From JAWXBG01 sp044375415 (GTDB taxonomy: Bacteria > Bacteroidota > Bacteroidia > Flavobacteriales_D > Sanyastnellaceae): a DNA stretch of 29,771 nucleotides. Positions 1-8,532 of the stretch are shown one piece after another. Made by a program: the position numbers and the translations under genes. The stretch covers positions 1 through 29,771 of the forward strand of contig JBILMS010000042.1 in NCBI GenBank assembly GCA_044375415.1. Direction: 5' to 3'. Positions within the stretch are counted from its first letter, which is position 1. Every line of letters begins with the position of its first letter. The notes under the pieces are model-generated. The model worked only from the letters and a program-made list of their open reading frames with translations, searched no databases and was not told the DNA's origin.

Positions 1-2214
1 CAGGAAGCACTGTACTTCTACGAAATTGCCAATGAACAACTTCCAAACTCTCCGGCGATCATGCGACGAATTGCGGACACGCATCGGAAGATGGGTGATT
101 TAGCCTTGTCCACCGAGTGGTATCGTAGAACGCTTGAGACCGACTCTAGTAATGCAGAAGATATGATTCACTATGCCGAAGCTTTAAAGTGCATAAAGGA
201 ATATGAAGCTGCAGTAGAATGGTATGAAAAATATTCCGAATTTAAACCTTCCGATAAGAGAGCGCAAAGCCATATAAAAGATAAGTTCTACTTCGAAGAT
301 CTGCTATTGGATTCCTTGAAGTATAAAATGAAAAAACTTCGAATCAATAATCCTGATCCAACAATAGGCATCTGCTTTTTTGAAAACGAAAAATTCCTCG
401 TTTCAGCCGTTAAATTGGATGCCGCATCTACGAATGCTGGAATGAAAGAGCCACTACCCTATCTAGATATATATGCATGCGACTACACGTCCGAAAAAGA
501 ACTGACCGCACCCATTCGTCTCCCGAGTGAAGTCAATTCCAAATACCACGATGGCCCAGCATACTATCATTTCAAAGATAGAACTCTGTACATTACTAGA
601 AATAATATTCGCAATGGCAAACCGGTCCGTGACAAAAATGGCAGTGTGAATTTAAAAATATACTCATCGAAATATGATGGTAGTCTCTGGACAAATGCTC
701 AAGAATTGAAATTTAACAGCGACGAATACAGCAATGGTCACCCTTGCCTTTCGAAGGACGGAAATACCATGTACTTTGTATCAAACCGTCCAAAAGGTTA
801 TGGTGGAACCGATATTTACATGTGCACCAAACTGGGTGGCACATGGGGTGAACCCTCTAATCTCGGAGCTACCGTAAATACAGAGGGCGATGAAATGTTT
901 CCCTTTCTTGCCGATGATGGCCGATTGTTTTACGCATCAAATGGACACGCCGGACTTGGAGGACTCGATGTATTTGTAGCCACAAAAAAAGCAGGGGTTT
1001 GGAGTAGACCTAAAAACATGGGGTTTCCTGTGAATAGCAATCAGGATGATTTCAGTTTGGTATACGACTCTGAAGGTGAAAACGGATTCTTTTGTTCGAA
1101 CAGAGATGGCCAAAACAACGACGAATTGTTTGCTTTCAATCTCATTCAACTAGAGAAAATGATTATCGCGGGGACCATTCGATCAACGCTACCACAAATT
1201 TCTCTGGCTAATGAAAGAATAAAAATTCACAGCATTAATACAGGCATCACTGTAGAGAAAATCTTGGACAGCAATGAATCGTTTAGTTACGAGGCAAATG
1301 CCGGAGACAAAATCGAGGTCCAACTCATAAACGCCGAATATTTCGATACAGATAGCAGCCTCTTTACATTTGAAGTTCCTACCCCTATAAACGACCCGTA
1401 TGTAAACCTCGGTGATGCTAAAGCAGATTTCAAAAAACTTCCTCCGACGGGTACAGGAATTCTCTCCGACCTCATTAACAAACATCCGGAAGGTGGCTCT
1501 AAAGGAATGTTGGCTGAAATGATGGCCAAACAAGGAATAAAACCTACAACAAAGTCCGACAACGAAGAAACTAATAAGAATGATGATGGGACTATAAATA
1601 AGAATGATAATGGGACTATAAATAAGAATGATAATGGGACTATAAATAAGAATGATAATGGGACTAAAAATGAGAATGATCATGGGACCAAAAATGAGAA
1701 TGATCATGGGACCAAAAATGAGAATGATCATGGGACCAAAAATGAGAATGCAGACAAAGAAGAGAAAGAGCGTAAAAACAGCCCTACTTCACAAAATAAC
1801 TCCAATGGAAACTCGAATAAATTGGGCAGTGAGGAAATGTTTACCGGAGATTTAGCAAGTGTGCAATTCGATTTCGATAAAACATATATCCGGGAAGATG
1901 CAAAAGTCATTTTAAATGCAGTATCAACTAGAATGATAAATGAACCTGGCAGTGTTTTGAAAATTGATGCACATTGTGATTCTCGCGGAAGAAAGGTCTA
2001 CAATGAAGAACTTTCGCAAAAAAGGGCTTCCAATGTAAAAAAATACCTGGTTAAGAGAGGAGTAAAAACATCACAAATCAAAATTGGATGGCATGGTGAA
2101 AAGCTTTTAAAAAACCAGTGTGACGATCACGCCAAATGCACAGAAATAGAGCATTCGGTAAACCGCAGAGCCGAGCTTTCCATCGTTTCGGAAAGACTAA
2201 GTTCCACTAACTAA
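1..2214 (+). CDS. PorE-like TPR / PD40 beta-propeller / OmpA envelope protein (5' end missing)
   Basis: The reading frame is open from base 1, so the N-terminus lies outside the window; at least 737 residues are present. In order I see TPR-like helices (nt 1-300), PD40/WD40-like propeller blades (about nt 740-1140, with SKDGNTMYFVSNRP and LADDGRLFYASNG), a beta-rich segment resembling a carboxypeptidase-regulatory fold (nt 1155-1390), a low-complexity linker with tandem 8-residue repeats (nt 1573-1749), and a C-terminal OmpA domain (nt 1855-2200; VQFDFDKTYI, a DAHCDSRG segment and the NRRAEL motif typical of peptidoglycan binding). This order matches PorE, the protein that anchors the type IX secretion machine to peptidoglycan, and related Bacteroidota OmpA proteins. 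The domain reading is strong. Assignment to PorE itself is inference, because paralogues share the architecture and no other T9SS gene is in view. Confidence 0.85.
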   Translation, partial: QEALYFYEIANEQLPNSPAIMRRIADTHRKMGDLALSTEWYRRTLETDSSNAEDMIHYAEALKCIKEYEAAVEWYEKYSEFKPSDKRAQSHIKDKFYFEDLLLDSLKYKMKKLRINNPDPTIGICFFENEKFLVSAVKLDAASTNAGMKEPLPYLDIYACDYTSEKELTAPIRLPSEVNSKYHDGPAYYHFKDRTLYITRNNIRNGKPVRDKNGSVNLKIYSSKYDGSLWTNAQELKFNSDEYSNGHPCLSKDGNTMYFVSNRPKGYGGTDIYMCTKLGGTWGEPSNLGATVNTEGDEMFPFLADDGRLFYASNGHAGLGGLDVFVATKKAGVWSRPKNMGFPVNSNQDDFSLVYDSEGENGFFCSNRDGQNNDELFAFNLIQLEKMIIAGTIRSTLPQISLANERIKIHSINTGITVEKILDSNESFSYEANAGDKIEVQLINAEYFDTDSSLFTFEVPTPINDPYVNLGDAKADFKKLPPTGTGILSDLINKHPEGGSKGMLAEMMAKQGIKPTTKSDNEETNKNDDGTINKNDNGTINKNDNGTINKNDNGTKNENDHGTKNENDHGTKNENDHGTKNENADKEEKERKNSPTSQNNSNGNSNKLGSEEMFTGDLASVQFDFDKTYIREDAKVILNAVSTRMINEPGSVLKIDAHCDSRGRKVYNEELSQKRASNVKKYLVKRGVKTSQIKIGWHGEKLLKNQCDDHAKCTEIEHSVNRRAELSIVSERLSSTN
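1573..1749 (+). repeat. 24-bp in-frame tandem repeat (7 full copies plus a partial)
   Basis: Seven consecutive 24-bp units run from 1573 to 1740, with a 9-bp partial copy to 1749. Each encodes the octapeptide N-[K/E]-N-D-[D/N/H]-G-T-[I/K]. Units 1-4 are of the type NKNDNGTI and units 5-7 are NENDHGTK; within each block the DNA copies are almost identical. The repeats form a hydrophilic linker just before the OmpA domain of the PorE-like protein. Confidence 0.97.
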
Positions 2215-2237
2215 ATATTAAGAAACTTCAATAGTTC

Positions 2238-2276
2238 GCAAAAGAAAAGGGATCAAATTGATCCCTTTTCTTTTGC
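2238..2276. terminator. Bidirectional rho-independent terminator between the OmpA gene and pyk
   Basis: This is a perfect inverted repeat with arms of 18-19 bp (GCAAAAGAAAAGGGATCA against TGATCCCTTTTCTTTTGC), centred on base 2257. It lies between two convergent genes. The base of the stem is A-rich on one side and T-rich on the other, so it can work for both strands. Confidence 0.9.
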
Positions 2277-2295
2277 ATTACAATTATGAGTAATC

Positions 2296-3729
2296 CTATA
2301 CCCTACTCAGTTTTATCATATTGGTCATCCCTTGTTCCGAAATAGGCATGGATGCAATGTTCACCACAAACTGACCTTCGCTTATATAGTTATGCTTTTT
2401 CAAAAAATACCTGATGTCGGCAATAGTTTGGTCTGTGCTCACCATCTTATCATAGTAAAATGCGCGAACACCCCACACTAAAGTCATCTGGGTAAGAATT
2501 TTTTTATTTCCTGTAAAAACATAAATTCCAGTATGCGGTCTCCAACTTGAAATTTTGTATCCCGTGTATCCGGAAAAACTCATTGTAACAATGGCAGATG
2601 CATTCGCTCTTTTTGCCAATCGGCAAGCGCTATAACATATACTATCCGTTATAAAACGATCTTCATCAATCTCACCCGGCGCTTCTTCATTATAATAAAG
2701 ATCTTCAAATTTTTCCGCTTCAAAAATGATACTGTTCATCATTTTTATTGCTTCGACCGGATACTTTCCTACCGAAGTTTCACCGCTCAACATAACAGCA
2801 TCCGCACCGTCCAAGACAGCATTGGCCACGTCGGCAACTTCCGCGCGAGTCGGAGTAATATTTGTAATCATACTCTCCATCATTTGTGTTGCAACAATTA
2901 CAGGTTTTGCAGCTTCAACACATTTCCGTACGATCATTTTTTGAAGCAGCGGAACATTCTGAGGAGGCAGTTCAACTCCTAGATCTCCTCGCGCTACCAT
3001 TACGCCATCTGACTCTCTTATGATTGCATCTATATCGTCTATGGCCTCAGGTTTTTCAATTTTCGCGATTACCTTGGTGTGTTTCCCGGACTTTTCAATA
3101 ATTTCTTTCAAGAGTCGAACATCCGTTGAATTACGCACAAATGAAAGTCCGACCCAATCTATCGAATGTTCCAAAGCAAACTTCAAATCGTCCAGATCCT
3201 TCTCCGATAAAGATGGCTTTGAAATTCTCGTGTTCGGAAGATTTAATCCTTTTTTAGAGAACAGTGGACCTCCTTGCAGAACAACACACTGAACCAAATC
3301 ATCATTGTTTGTTTCAAGAACCTCCAACATAATTTTTCCGTCATCGATCAAAACCTTTTCACCTTTCTGAACATCTTTGGGAAATTCTTCGTAGTTGGTA
3401 TACATCATGGATGCATTACTCAACTGCTTTTTGTTAGTGATCGAAACTTTTTTACCCTGCTCCAATATGGCAGGTTCATTTTCCACCTCACCTATACGAA
3501 GTTTAGGCCCTTGCAAATCACCGAGGATTGCCGTGTTCAATCCTAACTCATCATTGATAGATCGAACATGTTCAATCACCTGAAGATGTATTTCATGTGC
3601 ACCATGTGAAAAGTTCAAACGAACTACATCGAGACCATTTTTAATCATGTCTTTCAATACCTCCCTGCTCGCGCTGGCAGGACCAATTGTTGCTACGATT
3701 TTAGTCTTATTCCAATCTGTACTATTCAT
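2296..3729 (-). CDS. pyk: Pyruvate kinase
   Basis: Converts phosphoenolpyruvate and ADP to pyruvate and ATP, the last step of glycolysis. The 477-residue product is of normal bacterial length. It shows the N-terminal KTKIVATIGPAS motif, GDLQGPKLRIGE, the catalytic segment KVIAKIEKPEAI, the metal and substrate region MVARGDLGVELP, and the signature PTRAEVADVANAVLDGADAV followed by LSGETSVGKYP. The C-terminal alpha/beta domain is complete. The ATG start at 3729 lies 5 bp after the stop of the IPExxxVDY gene and I see no promoter box between them, so pyk is probably transcribed from that gene's promoter. It converges with the OmpA gene and shares the terminator at 2238-2276. Confidence 0.98.
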   Translation of the reverse strand: MNSTDWNKTKIVATIGPASASREVLKDMIKNGLDVVRLNFSHGAHEIHLQVIEHVRSINDELGLNTAILGDLQGPKLRIGEVENEPAILEQGKKVSITNKKQLSNASMMYTNYEEFPKDVQKGEKVLIDDGKIMLEVLETNNDDLVQCVVLQGGPLFSKKGLNLPNTRISKPSLSEKDLDDLKFALEHSIDWVGLSFVRNSTDVRLLKEIIEKSGKHTKVIAKIEKPEAIDDIDAIIRESDGVMVARGDLGVELPPQNVPLLQKMIVRKCVEAAKPVIVATQMMESMITNITPTRAEVADVANAVLDGADAVMLSGETSVGKYPVEAIKMMNSIIFEAEKFEDLYYNEEAPGEIDEDRFITDSICYSACRLAKRANASAIVTMSFSGYTGYKISSWRPHTGIYVFTGNKKILTQMTLVWGVRAFYYDKMVSTDQTIADIRYFLKKHNYISEGQFVVNIASMPISEQGMTNMIKLSRV

Positions 3730-3734
3730 CTTAA

Positions 3735-4154
3735 TTAATCAAAAATCAAATTTTGTTTTTCTTTTGCTGCGTGTAAAGGCACCTCGTATGCCGTAAGTAT
3801 GAGCGGACTCCTCTTCAATTGAACAATGATTTCCTGCATACGTTCATCTGCCAAATTTTCCACCTTCAACAAATATTGAAACTGTTGCAAAGAAGGAAGG
3901 AGAAGCCCGGTAGAACTTCTGTTCTCTACCAAAACAAAAATTGTCTTATCCTCCTCAGCCTCGTATGAAAAAACCCCGTGATCGCTCTGACTTTTCTTGT
4001 TCTTGGAGAGAGTGGTCACCTCCTCCTGCCGTTCGAGATTCCATCCCAATGCTAAATTAATAGCCCAAGCAACACGGTAATCCTTTTCGTAGCTGCTGAT
4101 TCCAATCAATTGGAAATCCAATTCATCCGATATGTCGAGTTTGTATGTGGGCAC
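3735..4154 (-). CDS. IPExxxVDY-family protein (function unknown)
   Basis: A 139-residue soluble protein with no signal peptide or membrane segment. I assign it to the Bacteroidota-specific IPExxxVDY family from its size, its opening (KLDISDELDFQLIGISS, then DYRVAWAINLALGW), the mid-protein NRSSTG stretch, and its place directly before pyk, where the family is usually found. The name-giving motif is degenerate here: the matching segment reads LLPSLQQFQYLLKV. The start is GTG at 4154. A stop codon lies immediately upstream in frame, so no earlier start is possible. A TAnnTTTG box ends 22 nt upstream and an inverted repeat fills the gap between it and the start. Function is not known; the pyk linkage suggests co-expression only. 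Confidence 0.78.
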   Translation of the reverse strand: MPTYKLDISDELDFQLIGISSYEKDYRVAWAINLALGWNLERQEEVTTLSKNKKSQSDHGVFSYEAEEDKTIFVLVENRSSTGLLLPSLQQFQYLLKVENLADERMQEIIVQLKRSPLILTAYEVPLHAAKEKQNLIFD

Positions 4155-4155
4155 T

Positions 4156-4174
4156 TAGTGTATTTTTTACACTA
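4156..4174 (-). promoter_or_regulatory. Inverted repeat in the leader of the IPExxxVDY-pyk operon
   Basis: The sequence is a perfect 7-bp inverted repeat, TAGTGTA-TTTTT-TACACTA on the plus strand. It sits between the -7 box (4177-4184) and the GTG start (4152-4154), only one base from the start codon. It could be an operator over the transcription start, or an RNA hairpin beside the initiation codon. Confidence 0.45.
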
Positions 4175-4176
4175 TG

Positions 4177-4184
4177 CAAATGTA
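4177..4184 (-). promoter_or_regulatory. Candidate -7 box TACATTTG for the IPExxxVDY-pyk operon
   Basis: Read on the minus strand the sequence is TACATTTG, an exact match to the Bacteroidota -7 consensus TAnnTTTG. A TTTT tract lies about 19 bp further upstream, in place of the usual -33 TTTG. The box ends 22 nt before the GTG start. Confidence 0.6.
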
Positions 4185-4252
4185 GCTATCAAAGAAACAT
4201 TCTAAAAATGGAGTTTTATCCAACCAAATGATAAACTTATTATAGCTCTTTG

Positions 4253-5185
4253 TTAAATATATTTCAGGGTTGCACTTGACCGGATCGCACTTACTTCAAC
4301 GGTCCGGCCCAACATAAAAGCCCTATTGTCATTCTGATGCCCAGCGGGAAAACCACCAAAAATGGGAATCGAAATGTCCGGTAGACTATTTCGTATTATT
4401 TCGTGTACATCAAAACCCCACGGATTGTCCATTTTAAAGCCAAACTCAATCGTGTTGTCCTTTATTTGAGTCATGCCGCCGACTAACACGGCACGAACCG
4501 AATCAAAGATTCCCGCTCTTCTCAAGGCCCAGCACATTCGGTCTATGTGGTATAAATGCTCATCAACATCTTCAATAAAAAGTATGGAATTACTTGTGTT
4601 TACCTGGGTTTTACTACCCAGCACGCTATAAATAACACTTAGATTTCCACCTACCAAATTGCCGGTGACCCCTGTCGAATCATCAGACCATTCCGGTGTT
4701 TCCCATGTTATTTGCGCTAATGATCCACTTAAACAACCTCGAAGTTGGGCCAAAGCCTTTTCCGTTGCGTCCGGAAAAGAAATGGGCATGGTGGAGTGTA
4801 TACAAGCAATACCCTGATTTGTGAGATGAGATAAGAGAACACTTATATCGCTATAACCGCAAATCCATTTTGGTTTTTTGTAAAACTCAGACCAGTCAAG
4901 TTGATCGATAATTCTCACCGTTCCGTATCCACCTCGAGCAATAACAATAGCCGATAATTCCTGATCATCAAGCATCTGTTGCAATTCCTTTCGTCTCAAT
5001 TCATCGTTGCCCGCCAATTGTCCAAAACGCTCTTCCACCGCCTCACTCACACGTACTCGAAAACCCCATGAAGTTAATACTGCCAAGGCCATATCCATTT
5101 GCCCGGGCGCCATCCAGCGAGCTGTTGCCACGATCCCAATACAGTCGCCGGATCTGAGAAAAGGAGGGAGAATCGAAAAACTCAT
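4253..5185 (-). CDS. ldcA: LD-carboxypeptidase (peptidase S66), murein tetrapeptide carboxypeptidase
   Basis: Removes the terminal D-alanine from tetrapeptides in peptidoglycan recycling. The 310-residue product shows the S66 fold signatures: PPFLRSGDCIGIVATAR at the N-terminus, ARGGYGTVRIID, the nucleophile in ICGYSDIS (Ser112), GGNLSVIYSVLG, FIEDVDEHLYHIDR (catalytic Glu205) and FPAGHQNDNRA (catalytic His283). All three catalytic residues are therefore present. I chose the ATG at 5185 because family members begin about 6-10 residues before the PGD-like motif; a TTG at 5218 would add 11 residues with no family support. No signal peptide is seen, which fits a cytoplasmic recycling enzyme. It is divergent from metG. 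Confidence 0.92.
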   Translation of the reverse strand: MSFSILPPFLRSGDCIGIVATARWMAPGQMDMALAVLTSWGFRVRVSEAVEERFGQLAGNDELRRKELQQMLDDQELSAIVIARGGYGTVRIIDQLDWSEFYKKPKWICGYSDISVLLSHLTNQGIACIHSTMPISFPDATEKALAQLRGCLSGSLAQITWETPEWSDDSTGVTGNLVGGNLSVIYSVLGSKTQVNTSNSILFIEDVDEHLYHIDRMCWALRRAGIFDSVRAVLVGGMTQIKDNTIEFGFKMDNPWGFDVHEIIRNSLPDISIPIFGGFPAGHQNDNRAFMLGRTVEVSAIRSSATLKYI

Positions 5186-5320
5186 AATTTGAGTGCAAAT
5201 TACGCAAGCGGCCCTCAATCAAGCACGCTACATAGGCCAATATTTGGAACTATCTTCGCCACCATATCCGGATCCTCAAAAAGGTAACCGGGAAATAATA
5301 TCAATTTCGAAGACCCCTCT

Positions 5321-7393
5321 ATGAGCTCCGTACCTAAAAGATACCTTGTCACATCAGCTTTACCATACGCAAATGGCCCGTTACATATCGGGCACATTGC
5401 CGGAGCCTATTTAAACGCCGATATTTTTGTTCGTTACCTGCGATTGAAAGGTCGGGATGTGGCATTTATTTGCGGCTCAGATGAGCATGGAGCGGCAATT
5501 ACTTTAAGAGCTAAAAAAGAAAACAAAACACCGAGAGCAATCGTCGATTTTTATCATTCTTTGATGAAAAAGGCCTTCGAAGACTTTGGGATTTCCTTCG
5601 ACGAATACCACCGCACTTCATCTCCCGAACATCACAAAATGTCTCAAGACATTTTTTTACATCTACAACAAAAAGGTAGTTTCGAAGTCGAAACTTCACA
5701 GCAGTATTATGACGAAGAGGCAAAACAATTTTTGGCCGATCGTTACATTGTAGGTACCTGTCCAAACTGTTCCAGTGATAGAGCCTATGGGGACCAATGT
5801 GAAAATTGTGGACGAACATTATCGCCCCTCGATCTTATAAATCCTCATTCTACTCTCAGTGGGAGTAAACCGATTTTAAAAGAAACTTCCCACTGGTATT
5901 TACCTATGGCTCATCACGAAAATTGGATCCGTGATTACATACAGGAAGGAAAATTAGATGGAAAAAATCACCACAACCCAAAAGAATGGAAAGCCCACGT
6001 GGTAGGACAATGTATGAGTTGGATCGATGGGGGTTTACAATCTCGCGCTATGACCCGCGATCTCGATTGGGGTGTGCCTGTTCCCCTGGAAAACGCTGAA
6101 GGAAAAGTACTTTATGTATGGTTGGATGCACCTATCGGGTACATAACAAACACCAAAGTATGGGCCGAAAAAAACGGTAAAAACTGGGAGGACTATTGGA
6201 AAAGTGAGGATACACAATTGATTCATTTCATCGGAAAAGATAACATTGTTTTTCACTGCATCATTTTTCCCATACTACTTAAAGAACATGGTGGATTCAA
6301 TCTTCCGGTAAATGTTCCGGCCAATGAATTTATGAATCTAGAGGGAGATAAAATTTCAACTTCCCGCAATTGGGCTGTTTGGCTACACGAATATGTAAAT
6401 GAATTTCCCGGCAAGCAAGATGAAATGAGATATGTGCTCGCTTCAATAATGCCGGAGCAAAAAGATAGTGAGTTTACATGGACCGATTACAAAGATCGGG
6501 TCAACAATGAACTTGCCGATATACTTGGCAACTTTGTGAATCGCGTATTTGTACTGATCCATAAATTTTATGATGGGGTTGTTCCTTCAGCCGATGGAAA
6601 GCAAACCGAAGCTGAAATGGAATGTAGCAGGCAGGCTCTTGAAAGTTACCAAACTATTGGAAAAAAAATAGAAGAGTATCGATTCCGTGAGGCTATGGCA
6701 GAAGCCATGAATATTGCACGTGCCGGCAACAAACTTTTGACAGAAACAGAGCCATGGAAACTTATAAAAACAGACCCTGAGTCAACGGCACGCATTATGA
6801 ATGCTTGTCTCAATTTGGTGGCCGATGCTGCATTTACCCTTCAACCATTTCTACCTTTTACATCAGAAAAAATCAGAAAAGCACTTCAACTCGAATGGCC
6901 ATCGTGGGATCAGTTAGGTGAAATGGATATGCTTCAAGAAGGACATAAAATTGGCCATCTACCTATACTTTTTGAAAAAATAACCGACGAAGTTGTGGCC
7001 ACTCAAGTTGCAAAACTTCAAGCTAGTAAAGAGTCAACTCAAACGCACCAAGTTGAAGAAATCAAAGCCAATATCGATTTCGAATCCTTTCAAAAACTAG
7101 ATATACGCCTAGTAAAAATTCTCGAGGCAGAGGTTGTACCGAAAACTAAAAAGCTCTTGAAATTGAAAGTGGATACCGGCATGGGCGAGCGAACTGTTGT
7201 GAGTGGTATAGCCGAACATTATAAACCGGAAGATGTGATTGGAAAAACTGTTTTGTTTTTGGCCAATCTTGCACCGCGCGATATCAAAGGAATTAAAAGT
7301 GAGGGCATGATTCTTATGGCCGAAAACCATGAGCAAGGTTTGTCTATTATCTCAGCTATCAAGGATATGAAACCCGGGGACACGGTCAAATAA
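5321..7393 (+). CDS. metG: Methionyl-tRNA synthetase with C-terminal tRNA-binding domain
   Basis: Charges tRNA-Met with methionine. The 690-residue product is the long, dimeric type. The HIGH motif is exact at residues 22-25 after SALPYANGPL. A zinc knuckle is formed by Cys147, Cys150, Cys160 and Cys163, and the KMSKS-type loop reads KISTS at 344-348. The anticodon-binding helical domain follows, and residues from about 585 to 690 form an EMAP-II/Trbp111-like tRNA-binding domain (FQKLDIRLVKILEAE, LANLAPRDIKGIKSEGM). The ATG at 5321 places the HIGH motif at the usual distance. The 135-bp gap shared with the divergent ldcA holds no exact TAnnTTTG box in the metG direction. Confidence 0.98.
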   Translation: MSSVPKRYLVTSALPYANGPLHIGHIAGAYLNADIFVRYLRLKGRDVAFICGSDEHGAAITLRAKKENKTPRAIVDFYHSLMKKAFEDFGISFDEYHRTSSPEHHKMSQDIFLHLQQKGSFEVETSQQYYDEEAKQFLADRYIVGTCPNCSSDRAYGDQCENCGRTLSPLDLINPHSTLSGSKPILKETSHWYLPMAHHENWIRDYIQEGKLDGKNHHNPKEWKAHVVGQCMSWIDGGLQSRAMTRDLDWGVPVPLENAEGKVLYVWLDAPIGYITNTKVWAEKNGKNWEDYWKSEDTQLIHFIGKDNIVFHCIIFPILLKEHGGFNLPVNVPANEFMNLEGDKISTSRNWAVWLHEYVNEFPGKQDEMRYVLASIMPEQKDSEFTWTDYKDRVNNELADILGNFVNRVFVLIHKFYDGVVPSADGKQTEAEMECSRQALESYQTIGKKIEEYRFREAMAEAMNIARAGNKLLTETEPWKLIKTDPESTARIMNACLNLVADAAFTLQPFLPFTSEKIRKALQLEWPSWDQLGEMDMLQEGHKIGHLPILFEKITDEVVATQVAKLQASKESTQTHQVEEIKANIDFESFQKLDIRLVKILEAEVVPKTKKLLKLKVDTGMGERTVVSGIAEHYKPEDVIGKTVLFLANLAPRDIKGIKSEGMILMAENHEQGLSIISAIKDMKPGDTVK

Positions 7394-7395
7394 TT

Positions 7396-7416
7396 CGGTA
7401 TTAGAAACTACTACCG
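7396..7416. terminator. Weak hairpin between convergent metG and asd
   Basis: CGGTATTAG-AAA-CTACTACCG forms a 9-bp stem with one mismatch and a 3-nt loop, in the short gap between two convergent genes. There is no clear T-run on either strand, so activity as a terminator is uncertain. Confidence 0.3.
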
Positions 7417-7451
7417 GCAAAATCGTATTGCTTTGCTTTTACACTCAGTAC

Positions 7452-8453
7452 CTATTTTGTATTAATAAAGCCTTTCGACACGAGTAATTCCGCGATTTGG
7501 ACCGCATTTGTTGCAGCTCCTTTGTGAAGATTATCACTTACGATCCAGCAATTTATTGTCTTGGGTTGAGTCTCGTCATACCGAATCCTACCGACAAAAA
7601 CTTCATCGCTACCATACGCATGAATCAACGGCATAGGATATTCAAGTTTCGAAGGATCGTCTAACACTGTAACTCCCTCAAAATTCCTTAAAAGCTCGCG
7701 AACCACAATTAAATCCGGTTGAATTTCGAATTCAATATTACACGACTCTGAATGTCCACCCATCACCGGAATGCGAATACAAGTGCTTGTTACTTTAATA
7801 CTCTCATCCTCCATGATCTTTTTGGTTTCATTGATCATTTTGATTTCCTCTTTGGTGTATCCATTATCCATGAACACATCAATTTGTGGAATTAGATTTA
7901 AATCAATTTGATACGGATATACCTTTTTTCCATCAATACCGGCTCTCTCATCCATAAGTTGATCGACCGCTGCTTTTCCTGTTCCGGTGACACTTTGATA
8001 CGTACTAACGACGACCCTTTTCACACGGTATTTATCATGAAGAGGTTTTAAGACCATTACCATTTGGATAGTGCTACAATTTGGATTTGCAATAATCATA
8101 TCCTCCTTGGTTAACGAATTTCCGTTTATTTCCGGAACGATGAGTTTTTTTGTCGGATCCATTCTCCAAGCCGAAGAATTGTCAACTACTCTAGACCCAA
8201 CCTCCGCGAATTTCGGCGACCATTCCATACTCACCGAACCTCCGGCGGAAAACAAGGCCAGATCCGGTTTCATTGCCACAGCTGTAACCGGGGTGACTAC
8301 CTTCCAAAGTTTTGCTTTAAACGAAACATCTTGTCCTGCTGACTTCTCAGATGCGACAGGGATTAACTCCGATATCGGGAAATTTCTTCTTTCAAGTGTT
8401 TCTAACATTTTATGCCCCACCAAACCTGTGGCACCGACTACAGCAACTTTCAT
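7452..8453 (-). CDS. asd: Aspartate-semialdehyde dehydrogenase
   Basis: Reduces aspartyl phosphate to aspartate semialdehyde with NADPH, the branch point to lysine and diaminopimelate, methionine and threonine. The 333-residue product has the NADP-binding start KVAVVGATGLVGHKML, the catalytic cysteine in NPNCSTIQ (Cys126), the segment YQSVTGTGKAA, and the active-site histidine in MGGHSESCNIEF (His234). The start is ATG at 8453. A TACATTTG box ends 23 nt upstream, so asd probably has its own promoter rather than relying on read-through from the MFS gene 80 bp upstream. Confidence 0.98.
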   Translation of the reverse strand: MKVAVVGATGLVGHKMLETLERRNFPISELIPVASEKSAGQDVSFKAKLWKVVTPVTAVAMKPDLALFSAGGSVSMEWSPKFAEVGSRVVDNSSAWRMDPTKKLIVPEINGNSLTKEDMIIANPNCSTIQMVMVLKPLHDKYRVKRVVVSTYQSVTGTGKAAVDQLMDERAGIDGKKVYPYQIDLNLIPQIDVFMDNGYTKEEIKMINETKKIMEDESIKVTSTCIRIPVMGGHSESCNIEFEIQPDLIVVRELLRNFEGVTVLDDPSKLEYPMPLIHAYGSDEVFVGRIRYDETQPKTINCWIVSDNLHKGAATNAVQIAELLVSKGFINTK

Positions 8454-8476
8454 AGATAATGTGGTATTAAGTTCAG

Positions 8477-8484
8477 CAAATGTA
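8477..8484 (-). promoter_or_regulatory. Candidate -7 box TACATTTG for asd
   Basis: An exact TAnnTTTG match on the minus strand, ending 23 nt before the asd ATG. A T-rich tract (TTTT) lies about 18-19 bp upstream of it, where a -33 element is expected. Confidence 0.6.
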
Positions 8485-8532
8485 CATGACTAGGTACAAC
8501 AGAAAAGAGATATTTGGTAGGTTCAGATGAAG

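Noticed and set aside
1189..1731. Long minus-strand open frame (180 codons) rich in the repeated peptide IILIFGP/IILIYSP
   Set aside because: It is the reverse reading of the 24-bp repeat in the OmpA-family gene. The repeat carries no stop in that frame, and the rest of the ORF has no recognisable features.
1573..1749. Possible CRISPR array or intergenic repeat
   Set aside because: The units are directly adjacent with no spacers and lie in frame inside a coding gene.
5186..5218. TTG start adding 11 residues to LD-carboxypeptidase
   Set aside because: The ATG at 5185 fits the family N-terminus, and the extension has no family support.
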